Shown: positions 16,793-25,274, counted from the first letter of the stretch. The stretch is 64,000 nt of DNA from Gemmiger formicilis (GCF_900167555.1 NZ_FUYF01000001.1:62001-126000); one strand, 5' to 3'. The notes: generated from the letters alone by a model not told the origin. Program-made: numbers and translations.

Positions 16793-17647
16793 ATGCTGGA
16801 TAAAAGCAAAACTTACCTGATCGTCGGTCTGGGCCTGCTGGGCGGCAAGTACGCGCAGGTGCTGAGCCAGAAGGGCTACAATGTGACCGGCATCACCCAC
16901 AGCCAGTCAACGCTGGACTATGCCTTGCAGCATGACTACATCCGCGCCGGTAAAAATGCGGATTTTGAGGATCTGGTAAGGGAGGCCGACTGCATCATCT
17001 TCGGCCTCTACCCCACCGTGCTGCTGGACTGGGTCAAACAGTACGGCCCACTCATCCGCCCCGGCACGATGGTCACGGATGTGTCCGGCGTCAAGCGCGG
17101 TGTGGTCGAGCCGGTGCAGGCCGCCCTGCCGGAGGGTGTGGAATTTATCGCCAGCCACCCGATGGCGGGCCGCGAGACGAGCGGCATCGCCCACAGCGCC
17201 GAGGTCAACTTTGCCCCCGCAAACTTCATCATCACCCCGACGGAAAAGAACAGCCAGGCGGGCATCGACTGGTGCCGCGACCTGGCCGCGGAGCTGGGCT
17301 TCAAGCGCATCAGCGTGCTGACCCCCGCCGAGCACGACCACATGATCGGCTACGTCAGCCAGCTCTGTCATGCCATTGCCGTCAGCCTGATGTGCGCGTC
17401 CGATAACTCGGAGCTGGCGAACTACACGGGCGACTCCTTCCGCGATTTGACGAGAATTGCCCATATCAACGACAAAATGTGGGCGGAGCTGTTCCTGTGG
17501 AACAAGGACAACCTGATTTCCGAGATTGATATGTTTGAGAGCGCCCTGCAGGATATGCGGGAAAAGCTCGTCCGCGATGACCGCGAGGGGCTGGAGGAAA
17601 TGTTCCGCCTGTCCACAAAGCGTCGGGAAGCGTTTGACAAGAAATAA
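16793..17647 (+). CDS. tyrA: Prephenate dehydrogenase
   Basis: A 284-residue NAD(P)-dependent enzyme converting prephenate to 4-hydroxyphenylpyruvate for tyrosine. The N-terminal Rossmann site is IVGLGLLGGKYA (residues 10-21), VSGVKRGVV marks the centre, and SHPMAGRETSGI (~121) carries the catalytic His. There is no ACT domain and no fused mutase, so feedback control must act elsewhere and prephenate comes from PheA. Last gene of the aro cluster, closed by a strong terminator. Confidence 0.94.
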   Translation: MLDKSKTYLIVGLGLLGGKYAQVLSQKGYNVTGITHSQSTLDYALQHDYIRAGKNADFEDLVREADCIIFGLYPTVLLDWVKQYGPLIRPGTMVTDVSGVKRGVVEPVQAALPEGVEFIASHPMAGRETSGIAHSAEVNFAPANFIITPTEKNSQAGIDWCRDLAAELGFKRISVLTPAEHDHMIGYVSQLCHAIAVSLMCASDNSELANYTGDSFRDLTRIAHINDKMWAELFLWNKDNLISEIDMFESALQDMREKLVRDDREGLEEMFRLSTKRREAFDKK

Positions 17648-17652
17648 AAAAT

Positions 17653-17687
17653 GCTGCTGTCTCAAGCGGACAGCAGCTTTTTTATTT
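17653..17687 (+). terminator. Terminator between tyrA and the convergent DUF6320 gene
   Basis: A 9-bp stem GCTGCTGTC/GACAGCAGC with a seven-base loop, followed by TTTTTTATTT. A-rich sequence upstream lets it work on both strands. Confidence 0.9.
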
Positions 17688-17711
17688 GGCTCGTGCAGGG
17701 GCGGAGTATGG

Positions 17712-18398
17712 TTACATGTGCAGACGCTTTACGATTTCGTTTTTCAGGGCTCTGCCGCGGAAGATGACAAGGCCCAGAAACGTGATGACGCTTATGATCA
17801 GGCAGATGACCCACGGCAGACTGTGGGCGTCCAGCCTGCCGGAATAGTCAATGCGGAAGAACAGCAGAATGTACGGCAGGACGCCGATGCCGATGTTCAT
17901 GAGCAGATACACGAGCGCGTTTGCTGTAAAGCGGCTGCGCAGGAAGGCAAAAATAAAGTTGCAGACCAGCGCTGTACAGCACAAAATCGGCACGACGAGG
18001 TCCAAGCTGTACCCCGTGTAGCCGTTGAACCAGTCGGTAAAGACGAGAAGCGCCGAGACGAGCAGCAGCAGATTGAAGATCTGCCGCGGGCCGTTGAAGC
18101 GGCGGCGCAGCACGGCGCGCACCACCCGCAGGACCGCCACGGCCCAGACAGCCATCAAAATGCTGAAATGACGGTGGGGCGTGTCTTCCATCAGCAGGAA
18201 ATCAAAGGCACCGGCTACGACGATGAGCGCTGACAGCACGAACGCCACAATCTTATACAGCAGGGATGCGCGGTGGATGCGCGGGGCCGTTGCCGGAAAA
18301 TACGGCTCTCCGGCGGGGCCGGACAGGCGGTTCTGGCACAGCGGGCAGTAGGCAGTGTCCCCGCCGACCTTGATATGGCAATGCGGGCAGGTATTCAT
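17712..18398 (-). CDS. DUF6320-type zinc-ribbon integral membrane protein
   Basis: A 228-residue protein. The N-terminus is a zinc ribbon (CPHCHIKV and CPLCQNRL, two CxxC pairs at residues 4-21), followed by about six hydrophobic segments from residue 45 to 215. I recall this architecture as DUF6320, often found beside HxxxD acyltransferases and alpha/beta hydrolases, as here. The function is unknown; it may anchor the acyltransferase or present the substrate at the membrane. Its start overlaps the acyltransferase stop by four bases, so the two are translationally coupled. Confidence 0.8.
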   Translation of the reverse strand: MNTCPHCHIKVGGDTAYCPLCQNRLSGPAGEPYFPATAPRIHRASLLYKIVAFVLSALIVVAGAFDFLLMEDTPHRHFSILMAVWAVAVLRVVRAVLRRRFNGPRQIFNLLLLVSALLVFTDWFNGYTGYSLDLVVPILCCTALVCNFIFAFLRSRFTANALVYLLMNIGIGVLPYILLFFRIDYSGRLDAHSLPWVICLIISVITFLGLVIFRGRALKNEIVKRLHM

Positions 18399-19642
18399 CT
18401 TTCCACCTCCGTAGCGTACAGGGTAACATCCAGCCCATCCTTGGCAAACTCCCGGTAAAGGCGCTGCAAAATGGCGGTGCTGCGCAGGGCAGAAGCAGTG
18501 CCCAGCACAAGGTCGTCCCCGTAGGAGCAGACCACAGTGAACAGCGTCTTACAGCTGGAAAACGCTGCAAAATTGTGGATATAGGGCTTCATACCCTCCG
18601 GGATGCTGACCCGGCCCATGTTGGAGACAACGGCGGAGACATGCCGGTCCTCCAGCTTGGTGAAAAACTTGACCGCCGCGTTTTTGATGACCAGCGGAAC
18701 CGGGCGGATGCCGGGTATGTGTTCCAGTTTTTCATACGCATCCATCTGGGCGCGAATGTTCTCGGGCTTTAAAACCTCTTTCAGCTTGGCATCAAAGACC
18801 GGGGCGACGGTTTCCAGCGTGTCCTCGGGCGTCAGCGTATGGGCGATGCAGACCGAGTTGAAGAAGTTGCGCGCGGTCTCGCTGGGATAGTAGTTGCGCA
18901 GGTTGACGGGCAGGCTGATGGAGATCGGCTTTTTGCGTTCCAGTGCGGGCATATCGTGGTAGATGGCCAGCATGAAAGATGCGCCCAGGTAGCTTGTCAT
19001 CGAAACGCCCAGTGCGTGGGAGCGTTCCAACACCTGTTTAGAGCTTAAATGTCCCTCAAAAAACTGCAGCTGGCTGTAGGGCAGAAAACCGTGCGGGCGG
19101 TACACCTTGGGTTTTTTAGCGGATTTCTTCCGCTTGGTGCCCTCATAAAAATTGCGGAAACTGTCCTGTGCCATATCCCCGGCGGAGGCGCTGTTGGGCG
19201 AGGGAACGTTCTCCATTTCACCGGGATGGCGCAGCGCCAGATAGTTGCGCACGATGGACTTTAAGTAGAGCAGGCCGCCGTTGCCGTCCGTAATGGCGTG
19301 GAACATTTCCAGGTTGATCCGCGCCCCGAAATACGTTACGCGGTAGATCAGCTTATTGCGGCGCTCCGGCGTATACAGAGGTGCGCAGGGGGCTTTGGTT
19401 TCCGGCTGGGCGGTGGGCAGCTGGTCGGTGGACTCAAAATAATGCCAGAACAGACCGCGGTGCAGCGTGACCTGAAACTGCGGCCATTCCTGTGCGGTGC
19501 TGCGCAGGGCCTCATTCAGCGTATTGGGGTCGATCTCCTCGTTCAGCGTGCAGGAGATACGAAAGACCCGCGGGTCGCGCTGGGACGCCGTAGCCAGAAA
19601 CACCTTGGCGACGTTATCGACTTTATACCAGGAATCGGACAT
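18395..19642 (-). CDS. HxxxD-type acyltransferase (alcohol acetyltransferase-like)
   Basis: A 415-residue protein of the condensation/acetyltransferase superfamily that moves acyl groups from CoA or a carrier protein onto an alcohol or amine. The catalytic motif is HAITDG (His and Asp, residues ~112-117); a C-terminal NMGRV segment (near 322) resembles the second signature of this fold. No signal peptide, so it is probably cytoplasmic or membrane-associated. I place the start at 19642, where AAAGGA is spaced eight bases; an ATG six bases earlier is too close to the ribosome site. It is third in a minus-strand operon. The acceptor is unknown. Confidence 0.82.
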   Translation of the reverse strand: MSDSWYKVDNVAKVFLATASQRDPRVFRISCTLNEEIDPNTLNEALRSTAQEWPQFQVTLHRGLFWHYFESTDQLPTAQPETKAPCAPLYTPERRNKLIYRVTYFGARINLEMFHAITDGNGGLLYLKSIVRNYLALRHPGEMENVPSPNSASAGDMAQDSFRNFYEGTKRKKSAKKPKVYRPHGFLPYSQLQFFEGHLSSKQVLERSHALGVSMTSYLGASFMLAIYHDMPALERKKPISISLPVNLRNYYPSETARNFFNSVCIAHTLTPEDTLETVAPVFDAKLKEVLKPENIRAQMDAYEKLEHIPGIRPVPLVIKNAAVKFFTKLEDRHVSAVVSNMGRVSIPEGMKPYIHNFAAFSSCKTLFTVVCSYGDDLVLGTASALRSTAILQRLYREFAKDGLDVTLYATEVER

Positions 19643-19723
19643 GAGCATGGTCCTTTCTTTTGTGGCTGTATGGGAGCGGCTGCCTTCCGGGAACTGCTAC
19701 TTTCTTTACGGGTTATAGCCCGC

Positions 19724-20701
19724 TCAAATGATCCTCTGCACAAATCGCCCCGCGCTCTCCATTGCGACGGCGGCTCTGCGGATCGGCATCTGCTGGAACA
19801 CATGCCAGCACTCGGGGTAGACCTCCAGCTGGGCGTACACCCCGGCCTTCTGCAGATTTTCCACAAGGCGCTCACTGTCGGACTTCAGAATTTCGTTTGT
19901 GCCTACCTGTACCAGCGTCGGGGGCAGACCGCGCAGGTCGGCAAAGAGCGGGCTGTAGCACGGGCGCGACCAGTCGGCATCGGGGCCGGTGTAGGCCTCG
20001 CGCACGGCGGCGATGTACTCCATCGTCAGCATCGGGTCCAGTGTCTTGCAGGTGCGGTAGCTCTTTCCGCTGGCCGTCATATCGGTCCATGGGCTGAACA
20101 GCACCAGCCCGCGCGGCTGGGCACGGCCCTGCTCCTTCAGCTTTAAAGCCAGCTCCAGCGCCAGGTTGCCCCCGGCGGAGTCGCCCGCGACGATAACGTC
20201 CCGCGCACCGTAGCCCATATACATTAAATAATCCCACATCGCCACGGCATCCTCAATGGCCGCAGGGAACGGGTGCTCCGGCGCAAGGCGGTACTCAAAC
20301 GAGAGCACGTCAAACCCGGTAGCCAGCGCCAGCTTGCTGGCCAGAATGCGGGCGTACCCCAGCTGGCCGCAGGTGTAGCCGCCGCCGTGGCAGTACAAAA
20401 CGGCGTGGCGGCGGTCATGGCCGTGCTCCAGGCTGACCCACTCGGCGGGGATGCTCCCCACTGTCAGGCTGTCGCTGCGGATGCCGATGCCCGGCGTGAC
20501 GAGCCGCGCAAACAGCTCCTCCGCGGCGCGCTGGCGCTCCAAATCCTCGGGCGTCGTCGAGGTGTGGTCGCTGATGCTGTGCACGGCCTTGATGGCCCGC
20601 ATCATCGGGCCGAGGTCGTCGGGGTTCTGCTCCTGCTGGGGCACCAGCGTTTTGATGACAGCCTCGAGCCGCTGGCTCAAATCGTTTTTTCTTCTGGACA
20701 T
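19724..20701 (-). CDS. Alpha/beta hydrolase, hormone-sensitive-lipase type
   Basis: A 325-residue serine esterase/lipase fold. The oxyanion-hole motif HGGGYTCG (residues ~98) and nucleophile motif GDSAGGNLA (~167) define the HSL group; the acid Asp probably lies near 255-265 and the catalytic His in CWHVFQQM (~305). No signal peptide is seen. It probably hydrolyses short acyl esters, and together with the adjacent acyltransferase could form an add/remove pair. It starts nine bases after the glycosyltransferase-like gene with GGAG before the ATG. Confidence 0.88.
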   Translation of the reverse strand: MSRRKNDLSQRLEAVIKTLVPQQEQNPDDLGPMMRAIKAVHSISDHTSTTPEDLERQRAAEELFARLVTPGIGIRSDSLTVGSIPAEWVSLEHGHDRRHAVLYCHGGGYTCGQLGYARILASKLALATGFDVLSFEYRLAPEHPFPAAIEDAVAMWDYLMYMGYGARDVIVAGDSAGGNLALELALKLKEQGRAQPRGLVLFSPWTDMTASGKSYRTCKTLDPMLTMEYIAAVREAYTGPDADWSRPCYSPLFADLRGLPPTLVQVGTNEILKSDSERLVENLQKAGVYAQLEVYPECWHVFQQMPIRRAAVAMESAGRFVQRII

Positions 20702-20710
20702 GGCAGCTCC

Positions 20711-21643
20711 TTACAGCTTGGCCAGCAGCCGCGTCCATACGGTGCGCAGCAGCGGCGGATGTGCGGCGGGCAGGCCGCACAGGCGGTAGATTTTGTTCAG
20801 CGGCGGGAAAACCCCACGCCTGACATAGCCATTGTAAATCAGCTTCAGCTGGCGGTCCTTCGCCGCACCCGGCAGATGCAGGATGCAGACGGGGTCGAGT
20901 GTATAATTTGTCGATACATAGTAGAAATGCCCGCCAAGCCAGTAGCGGAAGATATAGGCATTTGCAGCGCGCACGGGTTTACCGGCCAGCAGACTGCGGT
21001 AGGCGGCACCGCACCAGACGGCCTCGTCACCCTCCTTCGGGGTGATGCCCTTTGCCTGCAATTCTTCAAAATAGTCACGGCACAGCGACATAAAATCGGC
21101 CAGCCGCGCCCTGCTGCCCGCGACCAGCTCGCCGCCGAAGTGCGTCAGCGCGTGCGGTGCGCCGTCCGGCTCCACCGCATCAAAGCAGCGGCTGATGGCG
21201 GCGGTCATCGTCTGGCTGGCGGTGTGGGGGACCTGATACAGCAGCACGGCCTCGTCGCATTCCCGCCACAGATCGTCCAGCGGGCGCTGGGTGAAGGTGT
21301 CGAGGTCGAGCATCGCCGCGCGGGCAAAGTTGCGGTTTTCCAGCACCCACGCCATGGCGCAGAGCTTGTAGTAGGCCAGTGCCCAATTGGTGTCGGCGGG
21401 CACGCGGTAGGTGGTAAACGGGCAGTCCCAGATCTCGACGCCGCCCTGCGTCAGCTGGCTGCGGAACGGCTCCGGCACGGGAGCATTCGTCAGCAGGGCC
21501 ACTGTGCAGGCAGGGTTCTGCGCCTTGGCGCTGCACAGCGCCACGACGGTGCAGCGGTCATAGACCGTGCGGCCCAGATTGGCTGCGTCTCCCTCGCGGT
21601 AGCCGTCCAGCGTGGCGAATGCGCCGAAAATCAGATTTTCCAT
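20711..21643 (-). CDS. Glycosyltransferase-like protein (GT-A type, family unclear)
   Basis: A 310-residue protein beginning MENLIFGAFATLDGYREG. The MLDLDTF segment (near residue 112) resembles the DxD metal motif of GT-A enzymes such as GT8 relatives, and the spacing to the N-terminal Rossmann-like part is plausible. I do not recognise a specific family. The start at 21643 has GGAGGGG about nine bases upstream; a longer frame to 21724 overlaps the promoter and is not used. First gene of the minus-strand operon with the hydrolase, acyltransferase and DUF6320 protein. Confidence 0.7.
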   Translation of the reverse strand: MENLIFGAFATLDGYREGDAANLGRTVYDRCTVVALCSAKAQNPACTVALLTNAPVPEPFRSQLTQGGVEIWDCPFTTYRVPADTNWALAYYKLCAMAWVLENRNFARAAMLDLDTFTQRPLDDLWRECDEAVLLYQVPHTASQTMTAAISRCFDAVEPDGAPHALTHFGGELVAGSRARLADFMSLCRDYFEELQAKGITPKEGDEAVWCGAAYRSLLAGKPVRAANAYIFRYWLGGHFYYVSTNYTLDPVCILHLPGAAKDRQLKLIYNGYVRRGVFPPLNKIYRLCGLPAAHPPLLRTVWTRLLAKL

Positions 21644-21679
21644 GGGCAGACCCCTCCCGTTACACACAAATACATCTTT

Positions 21680-21708
21680 ATTATAGTCATTTTGGGGGTA
21701 AATGTCTA
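21680..21708 (-). promoter_or_regulatory. Promoter of the minus-strand acyltransferase operon
   Basis: On the minus strand TAGACA, 17 bases, TATAAT, about 37 bases before the start at 21643. It is divergent from the MBOAT promoter 60 bases away. Confidence 0.6.
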
Positions 21709-21768
21709 TGGTCATCCCCTGCAAAATGCGCGGGAGCGACGGAAAAATAACTTTTTTGTGTGCAGACC

Positions 21769-21797
21769 TTGCCGAATTTTGTCATACCCTTTATAAT
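21769..21797 (+). promoter_or_regulatory. Promoter of the MBOAT-AlgJ operon
   Basis: TTGCCG, 17 bases, TATAAT. The operator at 21799-21812 begins two bases after the -10 and so covers the transcript start. Confidence 0.7.
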
Positions 21798-21798
21798 G

Positions 21799-21812
21799 TT
21801 TACAGATGTAAA
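21799..21812. promoter_or_regulatory. BlaI/MecI/CopY-type operator at the MBOAT promoter
   Basis: TTTACAGATGTAAA, a perfect 14-base palindrome containing the TACANNTGTA core known for BlaI/MecI/CopY repressors. Its position over the start site predicts repression. The likely binder is the BlaI-family protein at 38622-39014. Confidence 0.6.
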
Positions 21813-21865
21813 ATTTTTATGAAGCGGCATCGCCACAGGCTGTGCCGCGCGGAGCAGTGTTTTTT

Positions 21866-23275
21866 ATGGCGTTTTCTTCGGTGCAATTTCTGTTCGTTTT
21901 TCTGCCGCTGTCGCTGGCGGTCTACTGGCTGTGCCCCAAGTGGCTGCGCAATGCCGTGCTGGCTGCGTTCAGTCTGCTGTTTTTTGCGTGGGCGGGCTTA
22001 AAGGGCGCGGCCATCCTGGTGCTGCTGGCCGGTATCAACTGGCTGGGCGGGCTTTCGCTGGGGCGGCTGGCCCACAAAAGGCCGCTGCTGATTTTGTTGA
22101 TCTTGCTGGATCTGGCGGTGCTGGGCGGCTTTAAATATGCAGGCTTTGCGGCGGAGACGGTCAACGCCCTTGTGCCGGGTCTGCTGCCGGTGCTCTCCCC
22201 CGCCCTGCCGCTGGGGCTGAGCTTTTACGTGTTCACGGCCATCGGCTACTGTGCCGATGTGGCCGCGGGCAAGGTGGAATCGGAAAAGAACCCTATCCGT
22301 TTTGCGGTGTTCCTCGCGTTCTTCGGCCACGGGCCGTCCGGGCCCATCGTGCGGTACGGCCAGCAGGCCCCGCAGCTGGATCCCGGCAGCGAGAAGCGCC
22401 GCGTCTCGGCGGACCGCTTCTGCTACGGCATCAAGCGGCTCGTGCTGGGCCTTGCAAAAAAGGCCATCATCGCCGACCAGCTCGCTTTGATTTACGCCAA
22501 AGTCGCGTCGGTCCCGGCGGCCACACTGCCCGCGCCGATCCTCGTGCTGGGCTACACGGCCTACATGATGCAGCTGTATTTTGACTTTTCCGGCTACAGC
22601 GATATGGCCATCGGCATCGGTGAGTTCTTCGGCATCACGCTGCCGGAAAACTTTGAGTATCCGTATCTTGCCTGCTCCGTCGGCGAATACTGGCGGCGCT
22701 GGCATATCTCGCTGTCGAGCTGGTTCCGCGACTGCGTCTACATTCCGCTGGGCGGCAGCCGCTGCCGCCTGCGCCGCACCTGCCTGAACCTGCTCATCGT
22801 CTTTGCGCTGACCGGACTGTGGCACGGCGCGGCGTGGCAGTATGTGGTGTTTGGTCTGCTGCACGGCATAATTTTGTGCATGGAGCGCCTGGGCCTGCGC
22901 CGGGCGCTGGAGCAGCTGCCGCGACTGTTCCGGCACCTGTACACGGTGGTGCTGCTCTGGCTGACGCTGGTGATCTTCGGTGCGCCGGGCCTGTCCGAGG
23001 GGCTGGCCGTGCTCAAGGGCATTTTTACATGGCAGAGCGGGGCCAAGGGCTATACGCTGGCGGCCTTTGCGGACACCAAGCTGCTGCTGATTTTAGCGGC
23101 GTCCTTCCTGCTGTGCGGGCCCGTGCAGGCGCTGTGCCCCAAGCTGAAGGCGGCTTTGTACGCGAAAAAGGCGCCGTCCCCTGCCGGGATGGCGGGGCTG
23201 CTCGTGCTGCTGTTTCTGGGACTTATGCGCGTCACGGCAGGCACTTACAGCGCGTTTATTTATTTTCAATTTTAA
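21866..23275 (+). CDS. MBOAT-family membrane O-acyltransferase (AlgI-like)
   Basis: A 469-residue polytopic protein with about ten hydrophobic segments. MBOAT signatures: YLACSVGEYWRRWHISLSSW in the centre (residues ~270) and the active-site His in LTGLWHGAAW (~312). Such proteins pass an acyl group, usually acetyl from acetyl-CoA, across the membrane to exported polysaccharide or teichoic acid. The start at 21866 (MAFSSVQFLFVF) has GGAG about 12 bases upstream; an ATG eight codons earlier is possible. It is followed 15 bases later by its expected periplasmic-side partner. Confidence 0.92.
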   Translation: MAFSSVQFLFVFLPLSLAVYWLCPKWLRNAVLAAFSLLFFAWAGLKGAAILVLLAGINWLGGLSLGRLAHKRPLLILLILLDLAVLGGFKYAGFAAETVNALVPGLLPVLSPALPLGLSFYVFTAIGYCADVAAGKVESEKNPIRFAVFLAFFGHGPSGPIVRYGQQAPQLDPGSEKRRVSADRFCYGIKRLVLGLAKKAIIADQLALIYAKVASVPAATLPAPILVLGYTAYMMQLYFDFSGYSDMAIGIGEFFGITLPENFEYPYLACSVGEYWRRWHISLSSWFRDCVYIPLGGSRCRLRRTCLNLLIVFALTGLWHGAAWQYVVFGLLHGIILCMERLGLRRALEQLPRLFRHLYTVVLLWLTLVIFGAPGLSEGLAVLKGIFTWQSGAKGYTLAAFADTKLLLILAASFLLCGPVQALCPKLKAALYAKKAPSPAGMAGLLVLLFLGLMRVTAGTYSAFIYFQF

Positions 23276-23290
23276 AGGAGGTGCAGAGCC

Positions 23291-24352
23291 ATGCGTAAAG
23301 CGGTCAAAATTGGCTTTATCGGCGTGTTCTGCGCCGTCATCGGGCTGGCGTTCCCGGTGTTCAACATTTTTTCCAAGCAGCTGTCGATGGACAGTCACGA
23401 AAACCGCCTGATGACCGGCCTGCCACAGGTGCTGCAAAGCCCGCTGCGGGAGCTGCCGCGCAATCTCGACAACTTTCTGGTCGATAACTCGCCGTTCCGC
23501 TATCAGTTTGTGCTGGTGAACGCCGGGCTGGACTACGCGCTGTTCGGCACGAGCCAGAGCGACCAGGTGCTGCCCGGCAAGGACGGCTGGCTGTTCTACA
23601 AGGACGGCCCCAACGCCGCGCAGCCGATGGCAAACTATCAGGGGCTGGCCGAGCTGAACGACAGCGCCGACACACTGGCCGAGGCCAGCGCGGGCTTGCA
23701 GATCTTGAGTGATAAGCTGGCCGAAAACGGCTGCACACTGGTGCTGGATCTGACGCCCAGCAAGGATCGCATCTACCGCGAGTGCATGCCCGACGGCTAC
23801 CCCATTGTGAACGAGGAAAACCGCACCGACCTGCTGGCGGCCTATCTGCAGAGCCACACGACAGTGCCGGTGGTCTGGCGGTATGACATGCTGCGCAGCC
23901 AGGCGCGGCAGAACGCCGACCGGCTGCTGTACTACAAAACGGACACCCACTGGAACGCCGTCGGCGCGCTCATCGGGCTGGACGGCATTTTTGAGGCGCT
24001 GGACATGCCGACGCGCCCGGCGGACAGCTACCCCGTCGAGGCCGGCGGCACGACCACCGGTGACATGGCAAACGTGGCGGCGCTCTACGCCAGTCTGCCC
24101 GCCGAGGAGACCTACGTAGTGCCGGGCTATGACCGGATGTTTGAGAAGGACAGCCGCGCCGTGCGGGTCATCGGGGATTCGTTCAGCGAGTACTACATGC
24201 CGTACCTGCAGGCGCGCTTCACGAACAGCTGGCGCGAGCATATCGACACCTTCACGACGGATGTGGCCGAGCACCCGGGGTGCGACATTCTGATTTTGGA
24301 GTTCAACGAGCGCAGCCTTGACAAGCTGCTGGCAATACTGGAGCAGTTTTAA
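23291..24352 (+). CDS. DHHW/AlgJ-like SGNH-type acyltransferase partner protein
   Basis: A 353-residue protein with an N-terminal membrane anchor or signal (residues 8-27) and a large extracytoplasmic domain. It has TDTHWN (near 220, catalytic Asp-x-His) and IGDSF (near 296, nucleophile Ser), the order found in AlgJ/AlgX-type proteins that complete O-acetylation with an MBOAT protein. AGGAGG lies before the ATG. Together with the MBOAT gene it forms a two-gene operon closed by a terminator. The target glycan is unknown; the operon at 1-5441 makes one candidate. Confidence 0.85.
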   Translation: MRKAVKIGFIGVFCAVIGLAFPVFNIFSKQLSMDSHENRLMTGLPQVLQSPLRELPRNLDNFLVDNSPFRYQFVLVNAGLDYALFGTSQSDQVLPGKDGWLFYKDGPNAAQPMANYQGLAELNDSADTLAEASAGLQILSDKLAENGCTLVLDLTPSKDRIYRECMPDGYPIVNEENRTDLLAAYLQSHTTVPVVWRYDMLRSQARQNADRLLYYKTDTHWNAVGALIGLDGIFEALDMPTRPADSYPVEAGGTTTGDMANVAALYASLPAEETYVVPGYDRMFEKDSRAVRVIGDSFSEYYMPYLQARFTNSWREHIDTFTTDVAEHPGCDILILEFNERSLDKLLAILEQF

Positions 24353-24367
24353 GCGGATCAAATAAGG

Positions 24368-24406
24368 CGGCCTGTCTGCGGGAATGACGCAGACAGGCCG
24401 TTTTTT
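24368..24406 (+). terminator. Terminator of the MBOAT-AlgJ operon
   Basis: A 13-bp stem CGGCCTGTCTGCG/CGCAGACAGGCCG with a seven-base loop and six T. Confidence 0.95.
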
Positions 24407-24501
24407 GTGCTGTAAGCGAAAATGTACGCGATAGTTGATGGTGTAAAGCAGCGGGGTTTGGTATACTGGGAACAGAAAAATCCGTGAAGGAGGAAAGAAA
24501 A

Positions 24502-24864
24502 ATGCTGTTTGCAACATGGGTGACGGCGCTCAATATTTTGGTTTTTGCGGCGCTGGTGGCCGCGGTGATTTATCTGTTTGTGCTGATCGTACGGGCGCTG
24601 AAGAAGTACATCGGCAGCAAGGAGATGCGGGAGGAAAAGCAGGCCGTGAAGCGCACCCTGGGCGAGACGCTGAAGGCCCACCGCACCCGCTGCCAGATGA
24701 CGCAGGAGTTCGAGGCTGAGGCGCTTGGCGTGAGCCGCCAGACCGTATCCAAATGGGAAAACGGCAGCGCCGACCCGAGCACCACAAACTTGCTGGCGCT
24801 GGCGAAGTTGTACGGAGTGGAGGCGGAGGATCTGTTGCGGGGAATAGATCGCAGCGAAGAGTGA
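24502..24864 (+). CDS. Membrane-anchored XRE-family helix-turn-helix protein
   Basis: A 120-residue protein. Residues 3-28 are one hydrophobic segment (VTALNILVFAALVAAVIYLF), followed by a charged linker with a predicted helix and then an XRE helix-turn-helix (residues ~55-112: TLGETLKAHR, ALGVSRQTVSKWENG, TNLLALAKLYGV). DNA binding by a protein tethered to the membrane is implied. The ATG at 24502 has AAGGAGG ten bases upstream; the in-frame GTG at 24484 lies before that ribosome site. It is monocistronic, with an extended -10 (TGGTATACT) at 24456-24464. Target genes are unknown. Confidence 0.85.
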   Translation: MLFATWVTALNILVFAALVAAVIYLFVLIVRALKKYIGSKEMREEKQAVKRTLGETLKAHRTRCQMTQEFEAEALGVSRQTVSKWENGSADPSTTNLLALAKLYGVEAEDLLRGIDRSEE

Positions 24865-25274
24865 AGAGAACTATGTAGGGCGGCCAGCCCTCTGGCCGCC
24901 GCGGAGGGGGGCAGGATACCTACCTGCAGAGCAATTTGAAAAGGGGGTAGCAAACCGGAAAATGCAAGGCCCGTCAAGTCGCGGGCCGGGCATGCCCGGC
25001 CCCTACAAACAACCCGGGAATAGAAACCGTTGCGCCCAAGGGGGTTCGGGGGAACACCCGAATTTAAAGCGGAGGAAGGCCCGTTGGCGTTAAGCGCGAA
25101 CAGTAATACTGCGTTCGCGTAGCCAACGGGCCTTCCGACTTCCACTTTGGGGTTCTTAGGGGCGTGCAGCCCCTAAGGCGCGGGTCCGCTGCGTCGCAAC
25201 AGCGGCAGTTTTCTTTGTAGGCTTTCTTTTGCTGTCAAAAGAAAGCCGCCTTTCGGGAGGATGCCGTTAAAACT
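24865..25274. other. 410-base gene-free region with palindromes
   Basis: No plausible coding frame. It holds a short GTAGGG palindrome (24875-24904, core CGGCCAG/CTGGCCG), a GGGCATGCCC palindrome with a CCCCTAC end (24981-25006), a large hairpin (25074-25136) and a smaller one, GGCTTTCTTTTG/CAAAAGAAAGCC (25218-25245). The last may serve as a terminator for the convergent IclR gene, though neither strand has a clear T-tract after it. Confidence 0.7.
25074..25136. repeat. Large nested hairpin
   Basis: Perfect 15-bp arms GGAAGGCCCGTTGGC (25074-25088) and their complement (25122-25136), enclosing a second stem CGCGAAC/GTTCGCG (25095-25101 with 25113-25119). It is unlike the other intergenic repeats in the window and appears once. 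Confidence 0.85.

Noticed and set aside
25089-25121. Attachment site or origin in the loop of the large hairpin.
   Set aside because: No integrase, Rep gene or DnaA boxes lie nearby; only the inverted repeat itself is supported.
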